Shown: piece by piece, positions 10,001-17,371 of the stretch | How the letters are laid out: each line of letters starts with the position of its first letter | Position numbering within the stretch: position 1 is the stretch's first letter | NCBI GenBank assembly: GCA_001898965.1 | Contig: MKVW01000001.1 | Span: 432,822-496,821, forward strand | Direction: 5' to 3' | Length of the DNA: 64,000 nucleotides | DNA from: Rhizobiales bacterium 62-17 | Lineage (GTDB): Bacteria; Pseudomonadota; Alphaproteobacteria; Rhizobiales; Beijerinckiaceae | Translations under genes and position numbers: made by a program | The notes under the pieces: model-generated | The model's database searches: none | What the model was told of the DNA's origin: nothing | What the model saw: the letters and a program-made list of their open reading frames with translations, nothing else

Positions 10001-10018
10001 TGGCTGTTCGTAATTCAT
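7010..10018 (-). CDS. hsdR: Type I restriction enzyme, R subunit
   Basis: The 1002-residue motor and nuclease subunit of a type I restriction-modification complex, which cleaves unmodified DNA after ATP-driven translocation. The nuclease core shows D157 ([11 protein letters not shown]) and E171/K173 (ATLELKN), i.e. the PD-(D/E)xK motif. Helicase motifs follow: Walker [10 protein letters not shown] (about 321-329), DEAH (429-432), and FTATP near residue 485. All are intact. It is the last gene of the operon, and its ATG overlaps the preceding stop by four bases. It acts as an R2M2S complex with the neighbouring HsdM and HsdS. Confidence 0.96.
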   Translation of the reverse strand: MNYEQPSTSHPYAKGFSEDTVHREEVLEVHLCKALVEHQGYRSRHPEDYDRVSALDKTLVIGFIKATQPDEWAKLEGHYGPSAEAEFFKQLEQGLKQRGTLDMLRNGLKLVPNLKFFLAAFKPASGVNPALVTLFESNILSVINQLRYSAKNENAIDVGLFVNGLPVATLELKNTLTGQNFRHAERQYRHDRAPANEPLLTFKRGALVHFAVDQDNVSMTTRLQNGKTRFLPFNRGHHGGAGNPDIGEEFRVAYLWADQPEGRAIFSRDILLDVIGRFLHLDGTNGKEALIFPRFHQIDAVLKMLAHARANGSGNNYLIQHSAGSGKSNTIAWAAHRLVTLHDPSDQPIFDTAIVVTDRVVLDRQLQNTIAQFEQTPGVVRKIDGTSRQLKAAIERQARIIITTIQKFSTEHLRVISGQGTRRFAVLIDEAHGSQSGKSSQALSDALSRDEEAGTPDEIEDLIAEYQRQRGPQANISYFAFTATPRNVTLERFGSTGADGLPHPFHLYSMRQAIEEGFILDVLQNYMTYKAYYALEKTIDDDPELDTRRAQRKVARFAALHPTALSQKVEVMVEHFQRHVRPELDGQAKAMIVTSSRESALRYYFALKTYIEDKGYRDLKALVAFSGELRVDGNAYTEAELNGFGESELPKRFDTPDYQILIVAEKYQTGFDQPKLSGMYIDKKLAGLQAVQTLSRLNRIYQGKERTFILDFQNTMDDIKEAFRPFYEVSSLEAVSDKNQIYQLETRIRTFGYLDSSEIERFATTFFKGTLSTQDRVTLESLVRNAVARFEAEDDEGRQEEFRQLLRSYKRFYSFVAQIVRLGDTSLEKLYAYTDWLDRMLPNREQPPEVEITDEMLRLRAFRVQQKEAGSASLAAGDTVPLTAISEFGAKPYTEDEAKALSEIVRSFNDRHGTQFTEEDFIRLEQVKRKALDEEMAAVLRNNPPDVSRPTFVRRLLEETIKQYQRDSSLQSIIMTNAEDRDRIFNHLFSRALREVRGAQDL

Positions 10019-10605
10019 GGCCGATCCCCTCGTGCCATCCTGATTTCGTCGACCACCGAAGCCAGTGCTGTGTTGAGCGCCAGCATCGCCGCTTGCAGGT
10101 GCGGCAGGCTGACATAAGCTTCGAACTCGATTGGCTGGTCGGCCGCGTCGATCGGTGTCCCATAAGCGCCATATCGGAACGCGGTTGAGCCTGGGTCGAT
10201 CGCGGCAAGCTCCTTCATGCGCTGCACGATCCAGGTGGGTACATCCTGCTCGTATCGCTCCTTCACCATCACCACGAATCTGTCAGTGAGAGCGATCAGG
10301 TCATGAACCCGCTTCGCGTCGGGCATCGCGGCCTTGAGAATGAGTTCACAGGAATGGCGATAGAGAAACAGCGCCGCGTTGCCGATCCGGTAGTCGGCGA
10401 TGCGCTTATCCTTGATCGCGTCCACCAACTCGTTGGCGGCGGCGAAATATTCCTCTGCAAGGGATGCGGCATTGGCCTGCATCATCCCACCAAGGGCGAA
10501 GCCGTGGGGCCCGGACCATTCGTCCTCGCGCGCATGTTCGCCGGTAAGTTCCTCGAAGAGGGGCCGGGTCATGGTCCCTTCGGTGAAGACATCGGTGTGC
10601 GTCAT
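10015..10605 (-). CDS. Helical protein of unknown function inside the hsd operon
   Basis: 196 residues, overlapping by four bases both the TIR-like gene upstream and hsdR downstream, so it is tightly coupled in the operon. The visible signature is [19 protein letters not shown] (residues about 76-94), followed by a histidine in [10 protein letters not shown] and, later, [13 protein letters not shown]. An all-helical bundle with a conserved R-H pair recalls HEPN-like proteins, many of which are RNases or helper subunits in defence loci, but the canonical Rx4-6H spacing is not obvious, so that assignment is weak. It is not a standard type I RM component. Confidence 0.75.
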   Translation of the reverse strand: MTHTDVFTEGTMTRPLFEELTGEHAREDEWSGPHGFALGGMMQANAASLAEEYFAAANELVDAIKDKRIADYRIGNAALFLYRHSCELILKAAMPDAKRVHDLIALTDRFVVMVKERYEQDVPTWIVQRMKELAAIDPGSTAFRYGAYGTPIDAADQPIEFEAYVSLPHLQAAMLALNTALASVVDEIRMARGDRP

Positions 10606-11321
10606 GCTGATGCCGCTGCAATGGCCTGCGGGTCAATCTGAAACCCGGCGGCCTGAAGGCGCTGCACCAGCTTCGGTACGATCTCCCGAACGTGCTCGTT
10701 GAACTCGATGCGCAGGATGCCATCGGTGTCAGATGGCCGTTCCAGCGCTCCTTTCTGTAGGATGGCCATGCGTTCGCGCCCGAGCGATGCCATGATCATC
10801 CCCATTTCGAGGATCACATTCTGGCGGGCGCGGGGCTTACGATCCGCTTCACTCTCGACCTTAGAATAACCGTAGTCATCGGGGGTAAGCAGGACCACAC
10901 CGAAAGCCGCTTCCTTGTATATGTTAAGTTCAAGGGCTTCTATGATCGTCTTTCCGCCGCCATCAGCGTTTTGAAGGATAAACGGCTCAAGCCCAAGCCG
11001 TCGAAGAACGAGTTCTAATTGGTCGCGCGCATCGCGATCATGACCGTGGACGACAAAGATTTTTGCCGCTGCCGGCGCTTCTGCTGGCTTCACCGGCACC
11101 GGCGCGCCGAGCGTGGCCGCTAGTTTGTCACGAAATATGTCTTGGTTCTTGCCCTGAAAATTGACCGTGCCTTTGGGCGGCCACCAGTTGAGCATCTCGC
11201 CGGTTTTTGCGCGGAACGAATGGAGCCCGCCGTTTTCCGCGCGTTCAGTCCAGTCACCGGCAAGGCCGCAGGCTGCGACAGCGGCCTTCAGTTCTTCAAC
11301 GGTTCCGTGAAATTGCTTCAT
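10602..11321 (-). CDS. TIR-like nucleotide-binding domain protein embedded in the hsd operon
   Basis: 239 residues in two parts. The N-terminal 75 residues (FHGTVEELKAAVAACGL, then GEMLNWWPPKGTVNFQGKN) form a small domain often seen ahead of TIR-like modules. Residues 87-215 match the predicted nucleotide-binding TIR-like family (PF10137/CAP12 type): KIFVVHGHDRDARDQLELVL, ILQNADGGGKTIIEALE, VVLLTPDD and RQNVILEMG with a conserved Glu at 172. Related TIR-like domains act as NAD-degrading effectors in CBASS and Pycsar immunity. The ATG at 11321 follows hsdS by 16 bases with a G-rich ribosome site; an upstream ATG at 11381 would overlap hsdS. NADase activity is inference. Confidence 0.88.
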   Translation of the reverse strand: MKQFHGTVEELKAAVAACGLAGDWTERAENGGLHSFRAKTGEMLNWWPPKGTVNFQGKNQDIFRDKLAATLGAPVPVKPAEAPAAAKIFVVHGHDRDARDQLELVLRRLGLEPFILQNADGGGKTIIEALELNIYKEAAFGVVLLTPDDYGYSKVESEADRKPRARQNVILEMGMIMASLGRERMAILQKGALERPSDTDGILRIEFNEHVREIVPKLVQRLQAAGFQIDPQAIAAASA

Positions 11322-11337
11322 GGTGCCCCCCGGCATG

Positions 11338-13224
11338 TCAGACAAACAGTCGTCCTGTTGTTGTTTTCGTCCCTTGGCCACGTGGTGTGAGGTCCTGCCG
11401 CTTCATCCAACCGAGCCAACGGGAAAGGTCCTCGGTTTTGAATTTCTTGCCCTTTTCGACGTGCCACTCGGCCAAAACGCCGTTGATAATCATGGTGTCG
11501 TCGGGCTGATGGCCATCAATCAGGGCATCGTTCCAGACAGCGTAGAGCGTGGTAACGGCCTCAACAGCCTCCTTGTCGAGGTCGCGCAGAAGATTGATGA
11601 GGCTGCGAAGTGTGTCGGCTCTGGGACCTAGAAGCGCCTTCAGGTCGTCGGTATGTTGTCCAGCTTTTGGTAGCGGCGCGTAGGTGACGAGCGTACCAGC
11701 TCCACCGGGCTGGTGCTTGCGATAAAACCCTTTCGCCTCCAATGCCCTTTCGGTCTCCTCAACCTGGGCGCGGTCCAGTGGACCAGCCGCTTCACGCAGA
11801 TAGTTTCCATCGAGCTCGCTGATCCCGGCATGAGTTTCTGCCAGGTAGAGTTCTTTTTGCAGTTTCACCCGTCCGAACCTCGGATTGCTCCGATGCTGGT
11901 GGATAATCTCCGCTCCGACGACGAAACGGAATCTATCTCGGTCTGACGTCGATATGCCGGCCGTCGGATATTCGCAGATGTCGATCTGGCCCGCGACGGC
12001 CGCGGTGATGAGGGCGGCGCGGTGTTCGCGAAGGAGTGCTACGGAGCGAACAATCTTAGCCGCCACCTCGTCAGCATGAGCAAGCTCCCGCTCGGCCTCG
12101 GCAGCAATACGGCGCTGTTCCTCCAGTGGAGGCACGGGCAACATGATGAGGCGGAACTGCTCCCAATAAAGCCTCAAGCGGAAATCGGTGATCCCTTTCG
12201 ACCCCTGGCGCATCTGCTCGATGAAGGGTGGGGTACGAAGAAGAAACTGATAATATAAGCTATGGAGGTCGCGTGTCGGTTTCGCGACCACGTATGCGGG
12301 GCTTACTGCGCCATCGACAGTCGAGGCACCGACCGCTCCCTGCCATGCCCTCATCATATTGTAGGCCAGATATCCGGGCCTGACGCACTTGTAGCTCGAA
12401 CGGTCTTCGATGAGGTTTATCTTGCGGTCGCGTTCCTCGTCGTCGAGCTGCCTGTCCGATATCCCCGTATGGATTGAGACTGAGAGCACCGGAAGGTCAT
12501 CGGTATTGGGCTCCGCCACCTCTCGGAAAAGATGTCCTGCTCGCAGGAGTGACCAATGGGCCGGAATGCATGGAATATGGTCGAGCCCCGTTTCCACGGT
12601 GGCCAGGCCCTCCACGGTTGCGCCCGTCACAAGCTCGGCGACGGCCTGCTTGGCCCGCCTGTGCAGCAGTTCGACCTGTCGCTCCTTCTTTGCGATCAGT
12701 TTGTCAATCCGGGTGGTTTCGCGGTCGAGGAAGGCTGCGATGGCCTTTTGGGTGGCGAGGTCGGGAAAGGGAACCTTGATCGCTGCAAGAGCCGAAGGGT
12801 TGATAGCTGGATAGCTCACGCCCGTTGATCGGGCCTCTACGTCTGAGACAAAGGCGTTTGCTTGGCAAAGCCGATAGAGGTAACCCGCATCAACATCGGC
12901 GTTCGGTCGAAGCACGGCGAAGCCGGTGGAGACGATTGCACCGTTATAGGTTTCGTCGATCCTGGCGACGGCTTTGAGGTATGTTCGGACGGTGGAAACG
13001 ATCACATCGCCCGAGCGGACTGGCTTTCGCGCCCTGCTCGGCGCAGTTTCAAAGCGCATTGCCTCCTTGTGGCGCACACCGTCTTCGAGCGTAACGCCTC
13101 CAATGTCGATATAGTCGAACTCGAAATCCGGGTTTGTATCCTCGGACAACACTTCAGGATTGAACCGCGCCAGGTATTTGAGCGACCTCAGTTCCGTTGT
13201 CTCTTTCGCTGACCAGAAGCTCAT
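11338..13224 (-). CDS. hsdS: Type I restriction-modification specificity subunit with C-terminal fusion
   Basis: 628 residues, against a usual 400-450. Residues 1-195 and 215-410 are two target-recognition modules, each closed by a helical conserved region (KAIAAFLDRETTRIDKLIAKKERQVELL and RRIAAEAERELAHADEVAAKI). They choose the two halves of a bipartite DNA target. From about residue 420 an extra domain of some 205 residues follows, with FGRVKLQKELYLAETHAG and NYLREAAGPLDRAQVEE, recalling SocA/Panacea-type (DUF4065) sequences; I regard that likeness as tentative. Its ATG overlaps the hsdM stop by four bases. Confidence 0.94.
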   Translation of the reverse strand: MSFWSAKETTELRSLKYLARFNPEVLSEDTNPDFEFDYIDIGGVTLEDGVRHKEAMRFETAPSRARKPVRSGDVIVSTVRTYLKAVARIDETYNGAIVSTGFAVLRPNADVDAGYLYRLCQANAFVSDVEARSTGVSYPAINPSALAAIKVPFPDLATQKAIAAFLDRETTRIDKLIAKKERQVELLHRRAKQAVAELVTGATVEGLATVETGLDHIPCIPAHWSLLRAGHLFREVAEPNTDDLPVLSVSIHTGISDRQLDDEERDRKINLIEDRSSYKCVRPGYLAYNMMRAWQGAVGASTVDGAVSPAYVVAKPTRDLHSLYYQFLLRTPPFIEQMRQGSKGITDFRLRLYWEQFRLIMLPVPPLEEQRRIAAEAERELAHADEVAAKIVRSVALLREHRAALITAAVAGQIDICEYPTAGISTSDRDRFRFVVGAEIIHQHRSNPRFGRVKLQKELYLAETHAGISELDGNYLREAAGPLDRAQVEETERALEAKGFYRKHQPGGAGTLVTYAPLPKAGQHTDDLKALLGPRADTLRSLINLLRDLDKEAVEAVTTLYAVWNDALIDGHQPDDTMIINGVLAEWHVEKGKKFKTEDLSRWLGWMKRQDLTPRGQGTKTTTGRLFV

Positions 13225-15248
13225 CCCGCCACCGCCTTCAGGAGGTTGGCGATGTCCGCTTCCAGCGTCTTCAACTCGGCATCGATCTCGACCAGCGGGC
13301 GCGGCGCAACATAGCGGTAGAAGTAGCGGTTGAAATTGATCTCGTAGCCAACGCGGCCGACGCCCTTGTCGGTGTCATCCCGATAGGTCGCGTCCACCCA
13401 TGCGTCCGGCACGAATGGCGTCACCTCGCGGGCGACATAATCCTTCCAATCCTCATTGAGCGGCACAAGCTCATGGTCGCGCAGTTCCGGGTCCGGCTCC
13501 GGCCTGCCGTCGCCATCGAGGCAGATGGCGGCGGACTCGTCCCGCTCCGACAGCGCGGAAAGGATGGCTTTCCTGACCGGCGCGCCGATCTTTACGCCCG
13601 CGCCCTTGAGCGCCTTGGTCAAGGTGGCTTCGAAGGCGGGGCGGTCCTTGAACAAGGTGGTCGGCAAGTGATCGGCGACCACGTTCAACACGTCATCCTG
13701 CTCGGCGGGGTCCAGCTTCAGGAACGGCTTGGCGAGCTTTAGCCGCGCGATGCGTTCGGGGGTGGATTGGAAATTCAGCCGAAGCGGGCGCTCCACCCTG
13801 ATCTCGCGATAGCCGAAATCGCTGGCGTCGAAAATCTTTGACACCGTGCTCCACGGCCCGCCGCCGTTCGCCATCTCATGGAAGATATGTGTGATGGTTT
13901 CGCGTCCATCGTCGCGGATCTCCCGGCGCTTAGAGCCGAGGTTTTTACGCATCGGCGCCCAGAACCGTTCGCCCGATGCGTCGATGAGCTGGACCTTGCC
14001 CCGCCGCTTCCGCTCCTTGCGGTTGGTCAGCAGCCAGACATAGGTTTGGATACCGGTGTTGTAGAAGAGATCGGTCGGCAGCGCGACGATGGCCTCGATC
14101 CAGTCGTTTTCCAGCATCCAGCGGCGGATTTCGCTTTCGCCCGACCCGGCCCCGCCGGTGAAGAGCGGTGAGCCGTTCATGACTATGCCGATGCGCGAAC
14201 CGACCTCGTCGGTTCGCATCTTGGAGATCATGTGTTGGAGAAAGAGAAGCTGGCCATCCGAGATGCGCGGCAGGCCCGCGCCGAATCGCCCGTCTTTGCC
14301 TTGGGTCGCCGCTTCCTCCCGGATCGGCTCCTGATACTTTTTCCAATCCACGCCATAGGGCGGGTTAGACAGCATGTAGTGGAAACGCCGGTCCTTGTGG
14401 GCGTCTTGAGTCAGCGTGTTACCGAAGGCGATATTTTCAGGGTCGTGGCCCGTCACTAGCATGTCGGACTTGCAGATGCCGAAGGACTCACCGTTCAACT
14501 CCTGGCCGAAAAGCTCGACGCGGATATCGGGGTTGAACTCCTTCAGGGCTTCCTCGGCGAGCGCGAGCATCCCGCCGGTGCCACACGCCGGGTCGTAAAT
14601 CTGCCGGATGATCCCCTGACCCCGGAGCTTTTCATCGTCGTTGACGATGATGAGGTCCACGATCAGCCGGATCACCTCGCGCGGCGTGAAGTGCTCGCCG
14701 GCGGTTTCGTTGGAAATTTCCGAGAAGCGGCGGATCAAGTCTTCAAACAGATAGCCCATCGCAAGCGTCGAGACGGCTTCCGGCCGAAGGTCAAGCGCTG
14801 CGAACTGCTCGAACACCTTCCATAGGATGGTGGCGTCGGCGAGCCGCTTCAGTTGGTCCGTGAAAAGGAACTTGTCGAGAAAGACATCCCGAACCGAGTC
14901 CGAGAAGGCCGTGATGTAGGCGATGAGATTCTTGTGAACGTCACTCGGGTTTTGTGCCCTGATTTTGGCGAATGTCAGCGTGCTGATGTTGTAAACGCGG
15001 ATGCCGCTGCCGATGGCGCCATACAGCATCATGTCGCGGGTCTGCTCATCTATGCACGGCGGCAACCCGGCATGGGCTTTCAGAACGGCATCTTTAGTGG
15101 GTTCGAGGATGCAATCGAGGCGGCGAAGAACAACAAACGGCAAGATAACCTTGCCATATTCCGATTGCTTGAAGTCACCGCGAAGGGTTTCGGCGATCGA
15201 CCATACAAATGCACTAAGATTTTGAACTTTTGCGCTCTCCTTGGTCAA
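13221..15248 (-). CDS. hsdM: Type I restriction-modification methyltransferase subunit
   Basis: Adenine-N6 DNA methyltransferase subunit using S-adenosylmethionine. The helical N-terminal domain (LSAFVWSIAETLRGDFKQSEYGKVILPF) is typical of HsdM. Catalytic motif I is DPACGTGG (residues about 219-226) and motif IV is NPPY (295-298). I place the start at TTG 15248, one base after the phd stop, with AGGGGAACGAG as ribosome site; an in-frame ATG at 15302 would overlap phd by 53 bases and add 18 atypical residues. The resulting length is 675. An extended C-terminus contains YEINFNRYFYRYVAPRPL, usual in one HsdM subgroup. Confidence 0.95.
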   Translation of the reverse strand: MTKESAKVQNLSAFVWSIAETLRGDFKQSEYGKVILPFVVLRRLDCILEPTKDAVLKAHAGLPPCIDEQTRDMMLYGAIGSGIRVYNISTLTFAKIRAQNPSDVHKNLIAYITAFSDSVRDVFLDKFLFTDQLKRLADATILWKVFEQFAALDLRPEAVSTLAMGYLFEDLIRRFSEISNETAGEHFTPREVIRLIVDLIIVNDDEKLRGQGIIRQIYDPACGTGGMLALAEEALKEFNPDIRVELFGQELNGESFGICKSDMLVTGHDPENIAFGNTLTQDAHKDRRFHYMLSNPPYGVDWKKYQEPIREEAATQGKDGRFGAGLPRISDGQLLFLQHMISKMRTDEVGSRIGIVMNGSPLFTGGAGSGESEIRRWMLENDWIEAIVALPTDLFYNTGIQTYVWLLTNRKERKRRGKVQLIDASGERFWAPMRKNLGSKRREIRDDGRETITHIFHEMANGGGPWSTVSKIFDASDFGYREIRVERPLRLNFQSTPERIARLKLAKPFLKLDPAEQDDVLNVVADHLPTTLFKDRPAFEATLTKALKGAGVKIGAPVRKAILSALSERDESAAICLDGDGRPEPDPELRDHELVPLNEDWKDYVAREVTPFVPDAWVDATYRDDTDKGVGRVGYEINFNRYFYRYVAPRPLVEIDAELKTLEADIANLLKAVAG

Positions 15249-15249
15249 T

Positions 15250-15447
15250 TTACTCGTTCCCCTGATTGCCCACTCGTTGCCGTTCATGGGGACGCATTTC
15301 ATCGGATATTAGACGCTCGTAATCCTCGATACTGATTACAACGACCACGACCCGGCCATGCTTTTCGATTTTCACCGGCTCGTGGCGCGCGATGTCAATC
15401 ATCTGCCCGAAACCGTTTTTGGCTTCGGCTGCTGACATGGTTTTCAT
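15250..15447 (-). CDS. Phd/YefM family antitoxin at the head of the hsd operon
   Basis: 65 residues: MKTMSAAEAKNGFGQMIDIA followed by HEPVKIEKHGRVVVVVISIEDYERL. This is the complete Phd/YefM DNA-binding and dimerisation domain. No RelE/Doc/PIN-type toxin gene lies beside it; instead hsdM starts one base after its stop. It is the first gene of the operon, so it may act as an autorepressor controlling restriction genes on entry to a new host. That role is inferred from the family and the position. Confidence 0.85.
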   Translation of the reverse strand: MKTMSAAEAKNGFGQMIDIARHEPVKIEKHGRVVVVVISIEDYERLISDEMRPHERQRVGNQGNE

Positions 15448-15465
15448 CTGACTTTGAGGCCCCTG

Positions 15466-15485
15466 TTTGGGCTATAATGTCCAAA
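15466..15485. promoter_or_regulatory. Possible operator/promoter of the phd-hsd operon
   Basis: TTTGG-N10-CCAAA is an inverted repeat 19 bases upstream of the phd start, overlapping a TATAAT on the plus strand (15473-15478) and ATTATA on the minus strand. Phd proteins bind palindromes of this sort over their own promoters. The promoter assignment is by eye. Confidence 0.4.
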
Positions 15486-15933
15486 TTGGGCGATGGGGCA
15501 ATCGAAAAAACTCCGCTTCCATTGGATCGGGTCTTCGTTCGCCACAAGAATGATGCCAATCTCCCCTTCTGGGCGCCTCCAGCCGCTTCTACGCGGCTTG
15601 CGGATTGAGATTGAGGCTCATTGGGATGAAACCGTGCTTGACCGTCAGCCTCAATGGATCCGAGTTTTAGCAAGCCGTCGAAACCGATCGGCGGATACCG
15701 CGCCTGTACCGGTTTGAGGAAATCGAACATCGTGTCGAGATTGGCCCGGCATCACAGCATGGATTGGTGACACCTTGAGGGTTGAACGACAAGGATCCGG
15801 TTACCCGCAGCCCGTCTACTAGACCCAGGAACCGAACCGGCTCAGTGAGCACCTATGTTGGCCGAAGTGTTGGCTTCTTTTCGGTCACGACCTTTGTATT
15901 TCTTCATTAAAATCAATATTTAAAAGCAGGATG
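15486..15933. other. Right end of the island, no confident gene
   Basis: Between the phd promoter and attR I see no supported gene. Short open frames on both strands (15493-15717 plus, 15395-15730 minus) lack ribosome sites and family resemblance. The last 60 bases are AT-rich, as is common next to attachment sites. Confidence 0.4.
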
Positions 15934-15954
15934 CGATTCCGCCCCCGGCACCAT
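15934..15954 (+). repeat. attR: imperfect copy of the tRNA-Phe 3' end
   Basis: Begins with the 15-bp core CGATTCCGCCCCCGG identical to 2648-2662, then CACCAT; relative to tRNA-Phe one G is missing before CACCAT. No tRNA can form here, since only the 3' end is present. It marks the right border of the integrated element. Confidence 0.85.
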
Positions 15955-16097
15955 GAAATCAAGCACTTAGTCTTTCCGATCTGGTTTCGCCCAGTCAAAC
16001 GGTGCCCCTGCACGAAGCGAGCAGCACTGCGGCCGGCCCTTGCATTCCCGCTGTATGATATCGGCCTATCTCGCTCATTGGTGGAGAGGCGCCGGAC

Positions 16098-16523
16098 ATG
16101 CCGAAGGCTGAGACCGCTTATGTGATCAAAGCCGAGGTCGAGGATCTCGGTGCAGCGACATTCGTCTTTACGGCGCAAAAGACGATGTATGGCGGAAAGC
16201 TGATTGCCGTGGGCGATCGGATATTTCTCATCGCGAGCGAGAACGCAGGTGGCAAGGGGCTCTTCGCGCGCGGCGTCGTTGAAGCTGTCACAGCGGTTGC
16301 GCGCAATCCTCGTCTCGAACGCCAGACCCCGCGCGTCAGCGTGCAGATCAGGCGATCGGCGAAAGTCAAAGCGTCGCTGGGCCGAGCCGACGTGAGGACG
16401 TTCTGCACCTGGGACGATGGCGCGCCGCAGACCGAAATCAATTTCAAGCTCTACCGTCAGGCCACCGATAAGATCGTTGGCGTTACCGCATCGACGGCGA
16501 AGTTTCTCGACAGCTTCCTTTAA
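16098..16523 (+). CDS. Conserved hypothetical protein
   Basis: 141 residues, soluble, with a GGAGAGG ribosome site ahead of the ATG. The sequence is rich in beta strands (AYVIKAEVEDLGAATFVFTAQ, GGKLIAVGDRIFLIASENAGGKGLFARGVVEAV), which suggests a beta-barrel domain such as PUA/EVE; this is an impression from the pattern only. It is the first chromosomal gene after the island and shows no operon partner. Confidence 0.7.
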   Translation: MPKAETAYVIKAEVEDLGAATFVFTAQKTMYGGKLIAVGDRIFLIASENAGGKGLFARGVVEAVTAVARNPRLERQTPRVSVQIRRSAKVKASLGRADVRTFCTWDDGAPQTEINFKLYRQATDKIVGVTASTAKFLDSFL

Positions 16524-16666
16524 GAGCTCGCGCCCTCAGAATCCGATTTCGCATTGAGTTGTCCAAAGCCCCATAAACGAAAATCGCGCGACTGCCTTTG
16601 TCGCTAATGCAGCGATACCTGTCCCTTTAGTGTGATTGCGTCACGTCTTCCCAGTGGCGATAAAAA

Positions 16667-16691
16667 ATCCGCCGGTGAAGCACCGGCGGAT
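16667..16691 (-). terminator. Intrinsic terminator
   Basis: A perfect 11-bp stem (ATCCGCCGGTG / CACCGGCGGAT) with a three-base loop. On the minus strand it is followed by TTTTTTA, so it terminates the minus-strand gene ending at 16805. Confidence 0.85.
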
Positions 16692-16804
16692 GAGGAAGTT
16701 GGGGTGAGAACCGTGGCTGGCGGCCGATGGGGCGGTTCTCTGTTCATTCAATGCCGCGATAATTTATTTGTTCCCAACATCAGAAAATTTGCCAACACGA
16801 AGGG

Positions 16805-17167
16805 CTAACGTGTCGGTCTGCCGCCCGACGTGCCTGGATCGCTGTTCTGCTGTTTGAGATCATTGCTTCTCTGTTCGCGTCTATCCTGAGGTGTTGTTGC
16901 GCCGGGAACGCCCGGAGGCGCCATACCCGCAGCGCCCGTGGAGCCCTGTCCTGTCGTGCTTTGTTTGGCATCGTCGGTCCGTTGTTCGCGTCGATCCTGC
17001 CGATCGACACCGACACCCGGAGCACCTGACGGCGCTCGCGCGCCCGGTCTCGTACCGGAATCCGTCGTATTGTCGGTTGGTCTGGTGTTGCTGGGCGCTG
17101 GTGCTTGAGCGAAGGCAGGCACCGCCAGCATCGCTGCCAGACCGGCAGCGGTTGCTATCTTCATCAT
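16805..17167 (-). CDS. Small secreted, low-complexity protein
   Basis: 120 residues with a clear Sec signal peptide (MKIATAAGLAAMLAVPAFAQA, cleavage near AFA-QA). The mature part is rich in Pro, Gly, Thr, Gln and Ser and contains two copies of the charged motif QDRREQR(T/S)(D/N)D. It is probably a disordered periplasmic protein. AAGGAG precedes the ATG pair at 17167/17164, and an intrinsic terminator follows, so it is a single-gene unit. Function unknown. Confidence 0.8.
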   Translation of the reverse strand: MMKIATAAGLAAMLAVPAFAQAPAPSNTRPTDNTTDSGTRPGARAPSGAPGVGVDRQDRREQRTDDAKQSTTGQGSTGAAGMAPPGVPGATTPQDRREQRSNDLKQQNSDPGTSGGRPTR

Positions 17168-17371
17168 TGGCCTCTCCTTTTGCTTTACAAGAGGTCAATC
17201 AATTCGCTGGACGATCGTTCCGCTAAAAAGGGCGCGTGGATCGCGGCGAATTGATCGTCGATTGGCTCCGAAAATCTTGCGGTCAGCTTCGCGTCAGTTC
17301 GCGGTCAGGCTTTTGTCAGTCAGCGCGCCTATCGCAAAAACAAGTCGCAACACTATTTTCGGGGCGCCGTC

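Larger units (their letters stand above)
2648..15954. mobile_element. Integrative element in tRNA-Phe carrying a type I restriction-modification operon
   Basis: About 13.3 kb lie between direct repeats of the tRNA-Phe 3' end. Contents: P4-type integrase, a coupled hypothetical gene, an excisionase-like HTH protein, a weakly coding region, and the operon phd-hsdM-hsdS-TIR-helical protein-hsdR on the minus strand. No replication, conjugation or phage structural genes are seen. It is therefore best described as a small non-conjugative genomic island or defence island, probably mobilised by its own integrase. Confidence 0.87.

Noticed and set aside
10015-10605. Assignment of the helical protein as a HEPN RNase
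   Set aside because: The R and H are adjacent (YRHSCEL) and not in the usual Rx4-6H spacing, so I keep it as unknown.
15395-15730. Possible toxin partner gene next to phd
   Set aside because: Open frames here do not resemble Doc, RelE or PIN toxins, overlap phd, and lack ribosome sites.
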